DNA from: Bradyrhizobium sp. CCH5-F6
Lineage (GTDB): Bacteria; Pseudomonadota; Alphaproteobacteria; Rhizobiales; Xanthobacteraceae
Direction of reading: 5' to 3'
DNA length: 64,000 nt
NCBI RefSeq assembly: GCF_001556045.1
Contig: NZ_LSIC01000012.1
Span: forward strand, 248,001-312,000
Below are positions 36,322 to 45,661 of this stretch, one piece after another. Every line of letters begins with the position of its first letter. Position 1 is the first letter of the stretch. The position numbers were made by a program, and so were the translations under genes. The notes beneath the pieces are model-generated. The model was not told where the DNA came from, made no database searches, and saw only the letters and a list, made by a program, of their open reading frames with translations.

Positions 36322-36347
36322 CCGCCGGAAACGCTAATTTCCGGCGG
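36322..36347 (-). terminator. Hairpin after the PAS-chemoreceptor gene
   Basis: CCGCCGGAAA pairs perfectly with TTTCCGGCGG around CGCTAA. It lies 66 bp beyond the stop of the chemoreceptor gene at 36413, ahead of the pump gene. There is no T run after it on the minus strand, so termination efficiency is uncertain. Confidence 0.5.
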
Positions 36348-36412
36348 CCTTTCCGCATTCACTTCCCTGCTACCGCGCTGCGAAAAAGACACCGCAGCCA
36401 TGCGACCGCGCC

Positions 36413-38107
36413 TCACGCGGCGCGGACCGAGTCCAGGAACTTGCCGACCTCGAGCTTGAGACGGTTGGAATCGCGCGACAGCATTTGCGCCGCCGACAGC
36501 ACCTGCGACGACGCCGCACCGGTCTCGGTGGCGCCGCGCTGGACATCGCCGACATTGGCCGACACCTGTTGCGTGCCCTGGGCCGCCTGCTGCACGTTGC
36601 GCGCGATCTCCTGGGTCGCCGCGCCCTGCTGCTGCACGGCCGCCGCAATCGCCGAAGCGATCTCCGACAGGCGCGCGATGGTGCCGCTGATCTCGCCGAT
36701 CGCGCTGACCGAATCCTGCGTCGCCGCCTGGATGCCGCCGACCTGCTGGCCGATTTCTCCGGTGGCCTTAGCGGTCTGCTCGGCGAGCGCCTTGACCTCG
36801 GAAGCCACGACCGCGAAGCCGCGGCCGGCCTCGCCCGCACGCGCCGCTTCGATCGTGGCATTGAGCGCCAACAGGTTGGTCTGGCCGGCGATGGCGTTGA
36901 TGAGCTCGACGACGTCGCCGATCCGCGCTGCAGCCCGTGTCAATTCGCTCACACGTTCGGTGGTGGCATGGGCCTGGCTGACGGCTTCGCCGGCGATCCG
37001 GGTGGAATCCTGCACCTGGCGGCCGATCTCGCGGACCGAGGACGACATCTCCTCGGCCGCCGATGCCACCGAGTGGACGTTGCTGGAGGCTGCTTCGGAG
37101 CCCGATGCGACGACCGAGGCCAGTTCCTGCGCCCGGCCCGCGGTCGTGGACAGCGTCGAAGCCGAAGCCTCGAGCTCGGTCGCGGCCGATGAGACGGTCT
37201 CGACAATCTCGCCGATCGCGGCCTCGAAGCCGTCGGCGAGCTTGGTCATGTCGGCCTTGCGCTGCGCCTCGGCACGGCGCTGCACCGCCTGCACCTCGTC
37301 GCGGCTGAAGCGGATGATGGTCTGCACGGTCTGGAGGTTGCGCAGCGCCTCGCCGATCTCGTCGTCGCGCTCGATGACGATGCGGTTGTCGAGCTTGTCC
37401 TGCACGAGGTTGACCAGGGTGTCGTTGAGATGCTGCATCGGGCCCCGGATCGCACGCATGGTCGCAAGACCGGCGAATCCGGCAATCGCGGCGCCGACCA
37501 CCGCCAGCAGCGACAGAACCAGGCTGGTCGAGCCGCCGGTGGAGAGTGCGCCGCCGATGCCGAGCCCCAGTATGAACAGCGCCTGCAGCGTCATCATCGT
37601 GACGAGGCGCGCCTTCAGCGTGCCGGTGAAGGCGCTGAAGCGATCGAGCAGTGAGCGGCGGCGGATGATGCCGGCATCGATGCGATAGCCATGCGGCTTC
37701 TTCTCACGGATCGCAGCATAGACCTCTTCGGCGAGCTTGCGCTGGTCGGCCGGCAACCTGGTGCGAATGGAGGTATAGCCTTTGACCTGGCCGTTCTCCC
37801 GGATCGGGGAGGCCGTCGCAAGCACCCAGTAGAAGTCGCCGTTCTTGCGACGGTTCTTCACCGCGCCGAGCCAGGGCTTGCCGGCCTTCAGCGTGTCCCA
37901 GAGATTGTCGAACGCCTCCGGCGGCATGTCGGGGTGACGGACGATGTTGTGGGGCTGGCCCATCAGCTCGGCCGACGTGAAGCCGGCGGCGGCGAGGAAG
38001 TCCTCGTTGAAGTAAGTGAGCTTGCCCTTGAGGTCGGTGCGGGAGACGATCAGCGTCTCGTCGCTTACCGGATATTCGATCTCGGTAATGGGAAAATTCT
38101 TGCGCAT
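36413..38107 (-). CDS. PAS-domain methyl-accepting chemotaxis protein (Aer-like)
   Basis: 564 aa. The N-terminal PAS domain (about 10-120) has the Aer-type features [26 protein letters not shown] and [11 protein letters not shown], as in FAD-binding aerotaxis receptors. Two hydrophobic stretches follow (about 165-215), then a HAMP-like linker. The C-terminal signalling domain has the hairpin tip [19 protein letters not shown]. It would report redox or oxygen state to CheA without a periplasmic sensor. AGGGGAC precedes the ATG. The next gene upstream is a second receptor with a near-identical signalling end. Confidence 0.93.
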   Translation of the reverse strand: MRKNFPITEIEYPVSDETLIVSRTDLKGKLTYFNEDFLAAAGFTSAELMGQPHNIVRHPDMPPEAFDNLWDTLKAGKPWLGAVKNRRKNGDFYWVLATASPIRENGQVKGYTSIRTRLPADQRKLAEEVYAAIREKKPHGYRIDAGIIRRRSLLDRFSAFTGTLKARLVTMMTLQALFILGLGIGGALSTGGSTSLVLSLLAVVGAAIAGFAGLATMRAIRGPMQHLNDTLVNLVQDKLDNRIVIERDDEIGEALRNLQTVQTIIRFSRDEVQAVQRRAEAQRKADMTKLADGFEAAIGEIVETVSSAATELEASASTLSTTAGRAQELASVVASGSEAASSNVHSVASAAEEMSSSVREIGRQVQDSTRIAGEAVSQAHATTERVSELTRAAARIGDVVELINAIAGQTNLLALNATIEAARAGEAGRGFAVVASEVKALAEQTAKATGEIGQQVGGIQAATQDSVSAIGEISGTIARLSEIASAIAAAVQQQGAATQEIARNVQQAAQGTQQVSANVGDVQRGATETGAASSQVLSAAQMLSRDSNRLKLEVGKFLDSVRAA

Positions 38108-38280
38108 AGTAGTCCCCTGGCAAAATTTCAGACGCGTCTATCGACGCCAAATCGCCATTCCGGGCGCATTTCAAGCCGACTATCTCAAGTCGAATTTAAC
38201 TATCGATGAAGCCCAGCGACCGTAGGACTACGGGCGGCGACACATCGAGCTGCGCCGACGTCATGCTGCCCGCAAAGCAA

Positions 38281-38306
38281 ACGAGCGGCGCTTGCGCGCC
38301 GCTCGT
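38281..38306 (-). terminator. Intrinsic terminator-like hairpin after the CHASE3 chemoreceptor
   Basis: ACGAGCGGCG pairs perfectly with CGCCGCTCGT around a 6-nt loop. It is 27 bp after the stop codon of the chemoreceptor at 38333. On the minus strand the stem is followed by TTGCTTTGCG, a weak T-rich stretch. Confidence 0.7.
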
Positions 38307-38332
38307 CGTCAAGTCGATTGATGCCGCAAATC

Positions 38333-40021
38333 TCAGGCCGCGCGGACGGTGGTCAGGAACTTGCCGACCTCGGTCTTCAGCCTGTTCGAGTCGTTCGACA
38401 GCATCTGCGCCGCCGACAGCACCTGCGAGGAGGCGGTTCCGGTCTCGGTCGCGCCGCGCTGCACGTCGGTGATGTTCGACGACACCTGCTGCGTGCCCTG
38501 CGCCGCCTGCTGCACGTTGCGGGCGATCTCCTGGGTCGCCGCGCCCTGCTCTTCCACGGCAGCGGCAATGGCCGAGGAGATTTCAGACAGGCGCTCGATG
38601 GTCGAGGAAATCTCCTTGATCGCGCCGACCGATTCGTTGGTCGCCGCCTGGATGCCGGAGATCTGCTGGCCGATCTCGCCGGTGGCCTTCGCGGTCTGCT
38701 CGGCGAGCGCCTTCACTTCGGAGGCGACGACAGCGAAACCGCGGCCGGCTTCGCCCGCGCGCGCCGCCTCGATGGTCGCGTTCAGCGCCAGCAGATTGGT
38801 CTGGCCGGCGATGGTGTTGATCAGCTCGACGACGTCGCCGATGCGGGCCGCTGCCTTGGACAGCTCGCTGACGCGCTCGGTGGTGGTGCGGGCCTGACCG
38901 ACGGCATCGCCCGCCATACGGGCCGACTCCTGGACCTGACGGCTGATCTCACCCACTGACGAGGCCATTTCCTCGGTCGCCGACGCGACCGACTGCACAT
39001 TGGTCGAGGCTTCCTCCGAAGCGCCGGCAACGGTGGTCGCCAGTCTCTGGGAGCGCTCGGCTGTTCCCGTGAGGGTGGTGGCCGATGCCTCCAGCTGGGT
39101 CGAAGCAGACGACACCGTTCCGATGATCTCGCCGACCGCGCTCTCGAAGTCATCGGCAAGCCTGATCATGTCACGTTTGCGCTGCTCGACATTGCGACGC
39201 TCGGTTTCGGCCTGTTCCGTCTTCAGCCGTTCGACCTCGATCGCATTGGTCTTGAACACTTGAACCGCCTGGGCCATCGCGCCGATCTCGTCCTTGCGCT
39301 CGGTGCCAGATACGACCACCGATGTGTCGCCCTTCGCAAGAATCCCCATCTCGGTCGTGATGCGCTGGATTGGGCGGGTGACCGCGAACGCGACGCCGAA
39401 GGCGCCGACAAGCGATAGCAGCAGGGTAACGAGGCCACCGATCAGCATGGACAGAGTTGCGTTGCCGGACGCCGCCTCGGCAGCCGCGGCCCGCACCGTC
39501 AGCAGAGATCGCTCTTCAGCGTCCATCTCCTGCACCACGGCGCGCAAGCCATCCATGGCTTTCTTGCCGGCGCCGGATGCTTCGAGCTCGCGGGCCTTGG
39601 CCTGGGTTGCCGGATCCTTCATCAGTGCGATTTCGCGCTGCGCGATGTTGGTCGCCCAGTCATTCGCGAACGCCTTGACTTGATCGAGCCGCTTCTGCTG
39701 CTTCGCGTTGTCCGAGGTCAGGCTACCGACCTTGGCCGCCGCCGCCTGGAATTGCTTCTGCCCGGCCTCGTAAGGGCCGAGAAAGCCGGCATCGCCCGAC
39801 ACGAGATAGCCGCGAACGCCGGTCTCCTGATTGACCATGGCGCTGACAAGGCTGGAAAGCTGCTCGAGCACCTCGTAGGTGTGAACGGTCATTCTTGCCG
39901 TCGAGTTCATCACACTCAGGGAATTGTAGATCGCCCCGGTGCTGCCGGCGACGACCAGGCAGATCGCGACAAACACCGCCGAAACCTTGATGGAAATGCG
40001 TAGATTGTTGATCCAGGACAT
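38333..40021 (-). CDS. Methyl-accepting chemotaxis protein with CHASE3-like sensor
   Basis: 562 aa. A first membrane helix ([20 protein letters not shown]) is followed by a helical periplasmic sensor of the CHASE3 type ([25 protein letters not shown], about 65-90), a second membrane helix ([20 protein letters not shown]), a HAMP linker ([17 protein letters not shown]) and the signalling hairpin with [19 protein letters not shown]. The ATG at MSWINN was chosen over an upstream TTG in frame; GGGG lies ahead of it. The signalling end is almost the same as in the receptor at 36413, suggesting duplication with sensor exchange. Confidence 0.93.
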   Translation of the reverse strand: MSWINNLRISIKVSAVFVAICLVVAGSTGAIYNSLSVMNSTARMTVHTYEVLEQLSSLVSAMVNQETGVRGYLVSGDAGFLGPYEAGQKQFQAAAAKVGSLTSDNAKQQKRLDQVKAFANDWATNIAQREIALMKDPATQAKARELEASGAGKKAMDGLRAVVQEMDAEERSLLTVRAAAAEAASGNATLSMLIGGLVTLLLSLVGAFGVAFAVTRPIQRITTEMGILAKGDTSVVVSGTERKDEIGAMAQAVQVFKTNAIEVERLKTEQAETERRNVEQRKRDMIRLADDFESAVGEIIGTVSSASTQLEASATTLTGTAERSQRLATTVAGASEEASTNVQSVASATEEMASSVGEISRQVQESARMAGDAVGQARTTTERVSELSKAAARIGDVVELINTIAGQTNLLALNATIEAARAGEAGRGFAVVASEVKALAEQTAKATGEIGQQISGIQAATNESVGAIKEISSTIERLSEISSAIAAAVEEQGAATQEIARNVQQAAQGTQQVSSNITDVQRGATETGTASSQVLSAAQMLSNDSNRLKTEVGKFLTTVRAA

Positions 40022-40160
40022 CAAATACCCCAAGCTTGCCGGTGCACCAATTGCTCATCAAGGGCACACTCCCCGAGTGCGCACGACGTTCGGCCCTTTA
40101 CTTTATGCGCGCGACTTATGATGAAACCATTAGCCATACTCCGCACTCCTACGGAGGAAT

Positions 40161-40179
40161 TGCGGAGCGATGCTCCGCA
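40161..40179. terminator. Short hairpin between otnK and the chemoreceptor
   Basis: TGCGGAGC pairs perfectly with GCTCCGCA around GAT. It lies 118 bp beyond the stop of otnK and 140 bp ahead of the chemoreceptor start (both on the minus strand). It could end otnK transcription; no T run is seen. Confidence 0.4.
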
Positions 40180-40296
40180 TTCTTACTGGCCTATCGGAAA
40201 CTGGAAAATGAGCGACTCGAGCTCGGGCCGAGATCGGCTCGACCCAAGCCGTCAGCCGCGCCGGGAAATGAACAGTGAGCCAAGAGAGCTCTGCGC

Positions 40297-41568
40297 TCAG
40301 CGCATGAGCCTAAGTGCGTCGGAGAAAAACTCCGGGCCGCCGAAATTTCCGGACTTCAGAGCGAGCAGCATGTCACGTTCGGCGCCGACCGCGCGCAGCA
40401 CCGGTACGCCTGCGGCAATCTCCACTCCTACGAGAAACCCGGGAATCTTCAACCGATCGACGACGGCTCCGGACGTCTCGCCGCCGGCAACGATCAGTCG
40501 CCGCACGCCTGACTTTACGAGGCCCTCTGCAATATCGGCCATGGCCTGCTCGATGGCGTGACCGGCCGCGTCGCGACCGTGGCGCGCCTGCAGCGCGGCG
40601 ACCTGATCCGGTGTCGAGCTCGATGCGATCAGCACCGGACCCTCAGCCAGTCGCGGTCCTGCCCAGTCCAGCGCGCGCTGCACTTCGTCTGCCCCCGTAA
40701 TGATACGGTCCGGATCCAGATGAAGCACCGGCATGATGCGTTCGGCATTGGTGATCTGCTGAAGCGTCGCCTGCGAGCAGCTTCCGGCGAGGCATGCCGC
40801 CGGCCCGCCGACCGGCGCGCCTGCATCACCGGTTGCCGTTTCCTTGACCTTTCCGGTCGACACCAGAGCCCGCGCGAGTCCGAGGCCGATGCCGGAGGCG
40901 CCGACCGACAGCCGATGTTCGGCGGCGACGAGACCGATGGTCTCGAGGTCGCGGTCGAACACGGCGTCGATGATCGCGGCACCGGTGCCCTTGCCCGAGA
41001 GCTCCGCCAATCGCGCCCGCACGGCCTCTGCGCCGCGCGTGACGGTGGCGAGATCGACGAGGCCGATCTGCGTGTTGCTTTGGCGCGCCAGCACGCGCAC
41101 CAGGTTGGAATCATGCATCGGGTTGAGCGGATGATCCTTCAGCGGGCTCTCATTGAGCGGTACGGCGCCGACGAAGAGGTTACCCTGGTAGACGGTGCGG
41201 CCGGTCTCCGGGAACGCCGGCGTCACCAGCACGACAGCTTCGCCGCAATCGACACGCAACGCGTCCATCACCGGGCCTATATTGCCGGCGTCTGTGGAAT
41301 CGAAGGTCGAGCAGATCTTGAACAACACGTGGCCCGCGCCGCGGCCGCGCAGCCATTTCTCCGCCGCACGCGAGCGCGACACCGCGAGGCCGGCTTCGAT
41401 CGAGCGGCTCTTCAGCGACACCACGACGGCATCGACCTCGGGCAGCGCGAGATCGTCCGCGGGCACGCCGATGGTCTGCACGGTGCGCAGGCCCGCGCGC
41501 GTCAGCGTGTTCGCGAGATCGGAGGCGCCGGTGTAGTCGTCGGCGATGCAGCCCAACGCAAGTGTCAC
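40297..41568 (-). CDS. otnK: 3-oxo-tetronate kinase
   Basis: 423 aa, DUF1537-type four-carbon acid kinase: N-terminal domain with LGCIADDYTGASDLANTL and FKICSTFDSTDAGNIGPV, C-terminal nucleotide part with VAGGETSGAVVD. It phosphorylates 3-oxo-tetronate at C4 in breakdown of L-threonate or D-erythronate. The start is GTG: it overlaps the otnI stop as GTGA (41565-41568), which indicates translational coupling, although the frame is open much further upstream through otnI. It is the last gene of ltnD-otnI-otnK. Confidence 0.93.
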   Translation of the reverse strand: MTLALGCIADDYTGASDLANTLTRAGLRTVQTIGVPADDLALPEVDAVVVSLKSRSIEAGLAVSRSRAAEKWLRGRGAGHVLFKICSTFDSTDAGNIGPVMDALRVDCGEAVVLVTPAFPETGRTVYQGNLFVGAVPLNESPLKDHPLNPMHDSNLVRVLARQSNTQIGLVDLATVTRGAEAVRARLAELSGKGTGAAIIDAVFDRDLETIGLVAAEHRLSVGASGIGLGLARALVSTGKVKETATGDAGAPVGGPAACLAGSCSQATLQQITNAERIMPVLHLDPDRIITGADEVQRALDWAGPRLAEGPVLIASSSTPDQVAALQARHGRDAAGHAIEQAMADIAEGLVKSGVRRLIVAGGETSGAVVDRLKIPGFLVGVEIAAGVPVLRAVGAERDMLLALKSGNFGGPEFFSDALRLMR

Positions 41569-42347
41569 GGCTTCACTCCAGCGTAAGGCTTGAACCAGGC
41601 GAGGCCATCGGTGGTCTTGCCGCGCGGGTTGTATTCGCAGCCGACGAAGCCGGCATAGCCGAGCCGGTCGAGCTCTTCGAACAGGAACGGATAGTTCAGC
41701 TCCTCGCCGTCGGGCTCGTTGCGCGAGGGGATGCTGGCGATCTGGACGTGGCCGATGATCGGCATCATCTCGCGCAGCCGCATGGTGACGTCGCCATGGA
41801 TGATCTGGCAGTGATAGATGTCGAACTGGAGCTTCAGGTTCGCAAGCCGCAGCTCCTGGACCAGGTCGCGCGCGAAGCCGAAATCGTTGAGGAAGTAGCC
41901 GGGCACGTTGCGCGCATTGATCGGCTCGATCACGATGTCGATGCCGTGGGGGGCGAAGAATTCCGCAGCCCAAGCCACCGATTTGTAGAACGCCTCGATC
42001 GCGACGCGCTCGCCGCGATTGGCGATGCCTGCCATCAGGTGCAGGCGCTTGACGCCGGTCGCCTTGGCGTAGGGCAGCGCCGTCTCCAGGCTCGCCTTGA
42101 GATCGTCGAATCGTGCCGGCAGCGCCGCAAAGCCCTTTTCACCAGCATTCCAGTCGCCCGGCGGCAGATTGAACAGCGCCTGGGTCAGGCCATTGCGCTT
42201 GAGCCGCTCGCCGATCGCTTCCGCCGGATGCTCATAAGGAAAGAGAAACTCGACGGCGGTGAAGCCTGCTTGCGCGGCGGCATCGAAGCGATCGAGGAAC
42301 GGCACCTCGGTGAACATCATCGAGAGATTGGCGGCGAAACGGGGCAT
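41565..42347 (-). CDS. otnI: 2-oxo-tetronate isomerase (hydroxypyruvate isomerase family)
   Basis: 260 aa TIM-barrel of the Hyi/OtnI family. It shows MPRFAANLSMMFTEVPFLDR, ALFNLPPGDW, the metal-site Glu in IEPINARNVPGYFL, QFDIYHCQIIHGD and the final Glu in GCEYNPRG. It interconverts 2-oxo-tetronate and 3-oxo-tetronate, feeding OtnK. The neighbours (ltnD upstream, otnK overlapping) make this role more likely than hydroxypyruvate isomerase. Confidence 0.92.
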   Translation of the reverse strand: MPRFAANLSMMFTEVPFLDRFDAAAQAGFTAVEFLFPYEHPAEAIGERLKRNGLTQALFNLPPGDWNAGEKGFAALPARFDDLKASLETALPYAKATGVKRLHLMAGIANRGERVAIEAFYKSVAWAAEFFAPHGIDIVIEPINARNVPGYFLNDFGFARDLVQELRLANLKLQFDIYHCQIIHGDVTMRLREMMPIIGHVQIASIPSRNEPDGEELNYPFLFEELDRLGYAGFVGCEYNPRGKTTDGLAWFKPYAGVKP

Positions 42348-42362
42348 TGGAGTTCCTCTTGC

Positions 42363-43280
42363 TTATTTGTCGCCGGGCAGCTTCACGCCGGTGACCTGCG
42401 CATACATCCGCGCCACCGAAGCATCGTCGTCGCGGCCCATGCCGGCGGCCGATGTCATCAGGAACATCTGGAGCGCGGCGGCGGAGACCGGCACCGGGAA
42501 TCGGGCAGTGCGTGCCATGTCCTGGATGATGCCGAGGTCCTTGACGAAGATCTCGACCGCGCTGCGCGGCGCGTAATCGCCATCGAGCACGTGCGGCATG
42601 CGGTTCTCGAACATCCAGGAATTGCCGGCGGAAGCCGTGATCACCTCATAGACCTTGCGAATGTCGAGGCCCTGCTTCGCCGCAAACGCTATCGCTTCGC
42701 TGGCGGCGGCGATGTGCACGCCGGCGAGCAGCTGGTTGATCATCTTGAACGCAGCGCCCTGCCCGGCGGCATCGCCGAGCTCGTAGAGCTTTGCGGCCAT
42801 GGCATCGAGCGCGGGCCGTGCCTTTGCAAATGCGGCGGGACTGCCGGAGGCGAGGATCGTCAGCTCGCCTTGCGCGGCGCGCTGCGCCCCGCCGGAGATC
42901 GGCGCATCCAGATAATGCCGTCCGGTCGCCTCAAGCTGCTTGGCCAGGCGCCGCGCCACATCCGGATCCATGGTTGCGGAGGACACGAAGACGCTACCGT
43001 TCGGCATGGTCTCGGCGGCCCCATCCTTGCCGAACAGGATCGCCTCCGTCTGCGCGGCATTGACGACAACGCTGACGACGATATCGGCCTCCCTGGCTGC
43101 TTCGGCCGGCGTCCTGGCCCCCGCACCGCCTTCCTTCACGAAACGGTTCACCGCTTCCGCCGAGACATCGCAGCCGGTGACGGCATGGCCGGCGCGCTTC
43201 AGCGAGGTCGCCATGCCGTATCCCATCGAGCCAAGACCGACGACGGCGATGCGCTGACTTTGAGAGGTGGAGGCGGACAT
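42363..43280 (-). CDS. ltnD: L-threonate dehydrogenase (beta-hydroxyacid dehydrogenase family)
   Basis: 305 aa. NAD-binding GLGSMGYGMATSL near residue 15, substrate motif DAPISGGAQRAAQGEL (about 120-135), and catalytic Lys in GQGAAFKMINQLLAG. This pattern fits the 3-hydroxyisobutyrate dehydrogenase family; the link with otnI, otnK and otnC points to L-threonate (or D-erythronate) oxidised at C2. AAGGG precedes the chosen ATG; the frame stays open upstream into the divergent otnC region without support. First gene of the minus-strand operon. Confidence 0.9.
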   Translation of the reverse strand: MSASTSQSQRIAVVGLGSMGYGMATSLKRAGHAVTGCDVSAEAVNRFVKEGGAGARTPAEAAREADIVVSVVVNAAQTEAILFGKDGAAETMPNGSVFVSSATMDPDVARRLAKQLEATGRHYLDAPISGGAQRAAQGELTILASGSPAAFAKARPALDAMAAKLYELGDAAGQGAAFKMINQLLAGVHIAAASEAIAFAAKQGLDIRKVYEVITASAGNSWMFENRMPHVLDGDYAPRSAVEIFVKDLGIIQDMARTARFPVPVSAAALQMFLMTSAAGMGRDDDASVARMYAQVTGVKLPGDK

Positions 43281-43385
43281 GCAACTGACCCTTGCGAACG
43301 TTTCCCGGATGGCCCGCCTTTGCGGCGGCTCGTCACCTCGAATAACACGGCTTGGCCGCGCTGCCAAAGCGTGAGACAAGCAGAC

Positions 43386-44060
43386 ATGACGGCCATGAGC
43401 AACGAAACACGGCTGCGCGAGGATATCTGCCGCTTCGGACGGTCCCTGTTCGAGCGCGGACTGACGCCGGGCTCCTCCGGCAATATCAGCGTCCGGCTGG
43501 ATGGCGGCGGCTGGCTGGTGACGCCGACCAATGCCTCGCTCGGCTTTCTCGACCCCGCAAAGCTGTCGCGGCTGGACGATCAGGGCCGGCTGGTGTCGGG
43601 CGATGCGCCGACCAAGGAAGTCGCGCTGCACACGGCGCTCTACGACACGCGCGGCAGCGCACGCGCGATCGTGCATCTGCACTCCACCCATTCGGTCGCG
43701 CTATCGATGCTGCCCGAGATCGACCCGCGTGCCGCGCTGCCGCCGATGACGGCCTATTACCTGATGAAATGCGGCGCTACCGCGCTCGTCCCCTATTACC
43801 GCCCCGGCGATCCCGCAGTCGCGGATGCGATCAAAGGGCTGGCGGGTCAGTATTCATCGGTGTTGCTCGCCAATCATGGCCCGGTCGTCGCCGGCGACAC
43901 GCTCGAGGCCGCGGTGTTCGCGACGGAAGAGCTGGAAGAGACGGCGAAGCTGTACCTGCTGCTTCGCGGGATGAACCCGCGGTACCTCTCGCCGGAGCAG
44001 GTGACGGATCTGGTGAAGGTGTTCGGGGTGACGCTGCCGGAGCATGGGCACGGGCATTAG
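43386..44060 (+). CDS. otnC: 3-oxo-tetronate 4-phosphate decarboxylase (class II aldolase fold)
   Basis: 224 aa. Class II aldolase marks: TPGSSGNISVRL near the start, the zinc site HLHSTHS (about 98-104), and LANHGPVVAG with the third zinc His near residue 160. It decarboxylates 3-oxo-tetronate 4-phosphate to dihydroxyacetone phosphate, the last step of the pathway. It is divergent from ltnD with only 105 bp between starts, so both probably share one control region. The start could also be the ATG nine bases further on; neither has a strong ribosome site. Confidence 0.9.
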   Translation: MTAMSNETRLREDICRFGRSLFERGLTPGSSGNISVRLDGGGWLVTPTNASLGFLDPAKLSRLDDQGRLVSGDAPTKEVALHTALYDTRGSARAIVHLHSTHSVALSMLPEIDPRAALPPMTAYYLMKCGATALVPYYRPGDPAVADAIKGLAGQYSSVLLANHGPVVAGDTLEAAVFATEELEETAKLYLLLRGMNPRYLSPEQVTDLVKVFGVTLPEHGHGH

Positions 44061-44104
44061 GGCTCGTGGTGTCATGGGCAGACCAATGCCGCACCGCCCA
44101 CCAC

Positions 44105-44204
44105 TGTCATTCCCCGCGAAAGCGGGGAATCAGTACGCCGCAGCTTCTCCGTATCTCTCTGATGTCTCGGCGTACTGGATCGCCCGCCTTCGCGGGCGAT
44201 GACA
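44105..44204. repeat. Intergenic palindromic repeat, family B (copy 4)
   Basis: TTCCCCGCGAAAGCGGGGAA and CGCCCGCCTTCGCGGGCG hairpins between TGTCAT and ATGACA ends. It lies between the convergent otnC and livF genes. Confidence 0.85.
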
Positions 44205-44241
44205 CCGAGTGTGTTGCGCGAGTGTGCCCAACACTTCCCAG

Positions 44242-44946
44242 CTACAGCCCCAGATACGCCTTCCGCACGTCCGGATTGCCCTTGATCTCGCTTGCTGCGC
44301 CCTGCATCAGCACCCGGCCGGTTTGCAGGATGTAGGCGCGGTCGGCGATCTCAAGGCATTCGGCCATGCGCTGCTCGACGATCAGCACGGTCATGCCGGC
44401 GTCGCGGATGCGCTTCACGGCCTGGAAGATCTCGTCGACGAGCTTTGGCATGATGCCCTGCGACGGCTCGTCCAGCATCAACAGCCGCGGACGTGTCATC
44501 AGCGCGCGACCGATCGCGAGCATCTGCTGCTCGCCGCCAGAGAGCGTCTCGGCGCGCTGCTCCAAACGTTCCTGGAGACGCGGGAACAGCTTGAAGACGA
44601 GATCGAGCGGCCCCTCGCGGTCCGCCTCGCCGCGGTAGAGATAACTGCCGAGACGAAGATTGTCGCGCACCGACAGGCGCGGAAACAGGCGGCGGTTCTC
44701 CGGAACATAGGCGATGCCGGTCGCCGTGATGTGATGCTGCGCCATGCCGTCGAGGCGTTTGCCGTCGAACGTCACCGTGCCCGAACGCGGGCGTTCGGCG
44801 CCCGCGATGGATTTCAGCAGCGTCGACTTGCCCGCGCCATTGGCCCCGGCGACGCAGACGATCTCGCCCTTCTGAACCTCGATCGAGACCGCGGAGATCG
44901 CGACAAGGCCCTGATAGGAGGTCGTGACTTCACGCACCGACAGCAT
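44242..44946 (-). CDS. livF: Branched-chain-type ABC transporter ATP-binding protein (LivF)
   Basis: 234 aa. Walker A GANGAGKST (about 34-42), signature LSGGEQQML, Walker B LLMLDEPSQG, and the switch His in LIVEQRMAE-type form (IVEQ, with Gln in place of His, as usual in LivF). It powers import with LivG. Its ATG lies 17 bp inside the end of livG, the last gene of the order livH-livM-livG-livF. The cargo is not necessarily an amino acid; related systems carry amides, ureas or aromatic acids. Confidence 0.94.
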   Translation of the reverse strand: MLSVREVTTSYQGLVAISAVSIEVQKGEIVCVAGANGAGKSTLLKSIAGAERPRSGTVTFDGKRLDGMAQHHITATGIAYVPENRRLFPRLSVRDNLRLGSYLYRGEADREGPLDLVFKLFPRLQERLEQRAETLSGGEQQMLAIGRALMTRPRLLMLDEPSQGIMPKLVDEIFQAVKRIRDAGMTVLIVEQRMAECLEIADRAYILQTGRVLMQGAASEIKGNPDVRKAYLGL

Positions 44947-45661
44947 GACGATCTCCCAGATATGCGCTGATCACCTTGGGATCGCGGACGACGTCGGAAG
45001 GCTTGCCCTCGACCAGCACCTTGCCGAGATCAAGCACGATGGCGCGGTCGACCAGCGGCATCACGATCTCCATGACATGCTCGACCATCAAGACGGTGAT
45101 GCCGGCATCGCGCACCTTGCGCACCAGCGCCACGCCGGTCTGCGCCTCGGTCGGGGTCAGGCCGGTGAGGACTTCATCGAGCAACAGCAGCTTCGGTTCG
45201 GTCGCCAGCGCACGAGCAACTTCGAGACGGCGCTTCTCGGCCGGCACGAGATCGCTCGCGAGCACGTCGGCGCGCGCGGCAAGGCCGGTGAACTCCAGCA
45301 CCTCATGCGCCTTGCGGCGCGCCTCGCGCATCACGGTGTTGCGCACGAGCGCTCCGACGATCACGTTATCGATCACCGTCATGGTCTCGAAGCTCTTGAC
45401 CACCTGGAAGGTCCGGCCGATCCCGCGCTGACAGCGCTCGGCCGCCGGCATGTGGGTGACGTCCTCGCCGTCGAATAGAATCGAGCCTTGCGTCGGCGGC
45501 AGCACGCCGGCGATCAGATTGAACAGGGTCGACTTGCCGGCGCCGTTCGGGCCGATCAGGCCGACGATCTCGCCGCGGCCGACGGAGATCGACACGTCGC
45601 TGTTGGCGACGAGGCCGCCGAAGCGCTGCCAGACGCCGCGGGTTTCCAGGAGCGCGCTCAT
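44930..45661 (-). CDS. livG: Branched-chain-type ABC transporter ATP-binding protein (LivG)
   Basis: 243 aa. Walker A GPNGAGKST, Q-loop FQVVKSFETM, Walker B LLLLDEVLTGL and switch VEHVMEIVM. The family signature (LSGGQ) is replaced by LVPAEKRRLEVARAL, so this copy has a degenerate C-loop, as in some Liv subfamilies. Its ATG overlaps the livM stop as ATGA (45658-45661); the frame is open far upstream but inside livM. It pairs with LivF as the ATPase dimer. Confidence 0.93.
   Translation of the reverse strand: MSALLETRGVWQRFGGLVANSDVSISVGRGEIVGLIGPNGAGKSTLFNLIAGVLPPTQGSILFDGEDVTHMPAAERCQRGIGRTFQVVKSFETMTVIDNVIVGALVRNTVMREARRKAHEVLEFTGLAARADVLASDLVPAEKRRLEVARALATEPKLLLLDEVLTGLTPTEAQTGVALVRKVRDAGITVLMVEHVMEIVMPLVDRAIVLDLGKVLVEGKPSDVVRDPKVISAYLGDRHAVGA

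Noticed and set aside
34754-36337. Long plus-strand open frame opposite the RND pump
   Set aside because: Rich in Arg, Asp and His, no motif; the pump on the minus strand has all family features.
41562-43385. Open plus-strand frame extending otnC upstream for 600 codons
   Set aside because: It runs antisense through otnI and ltnD and has no domain before the class II aldolase start at 43386.
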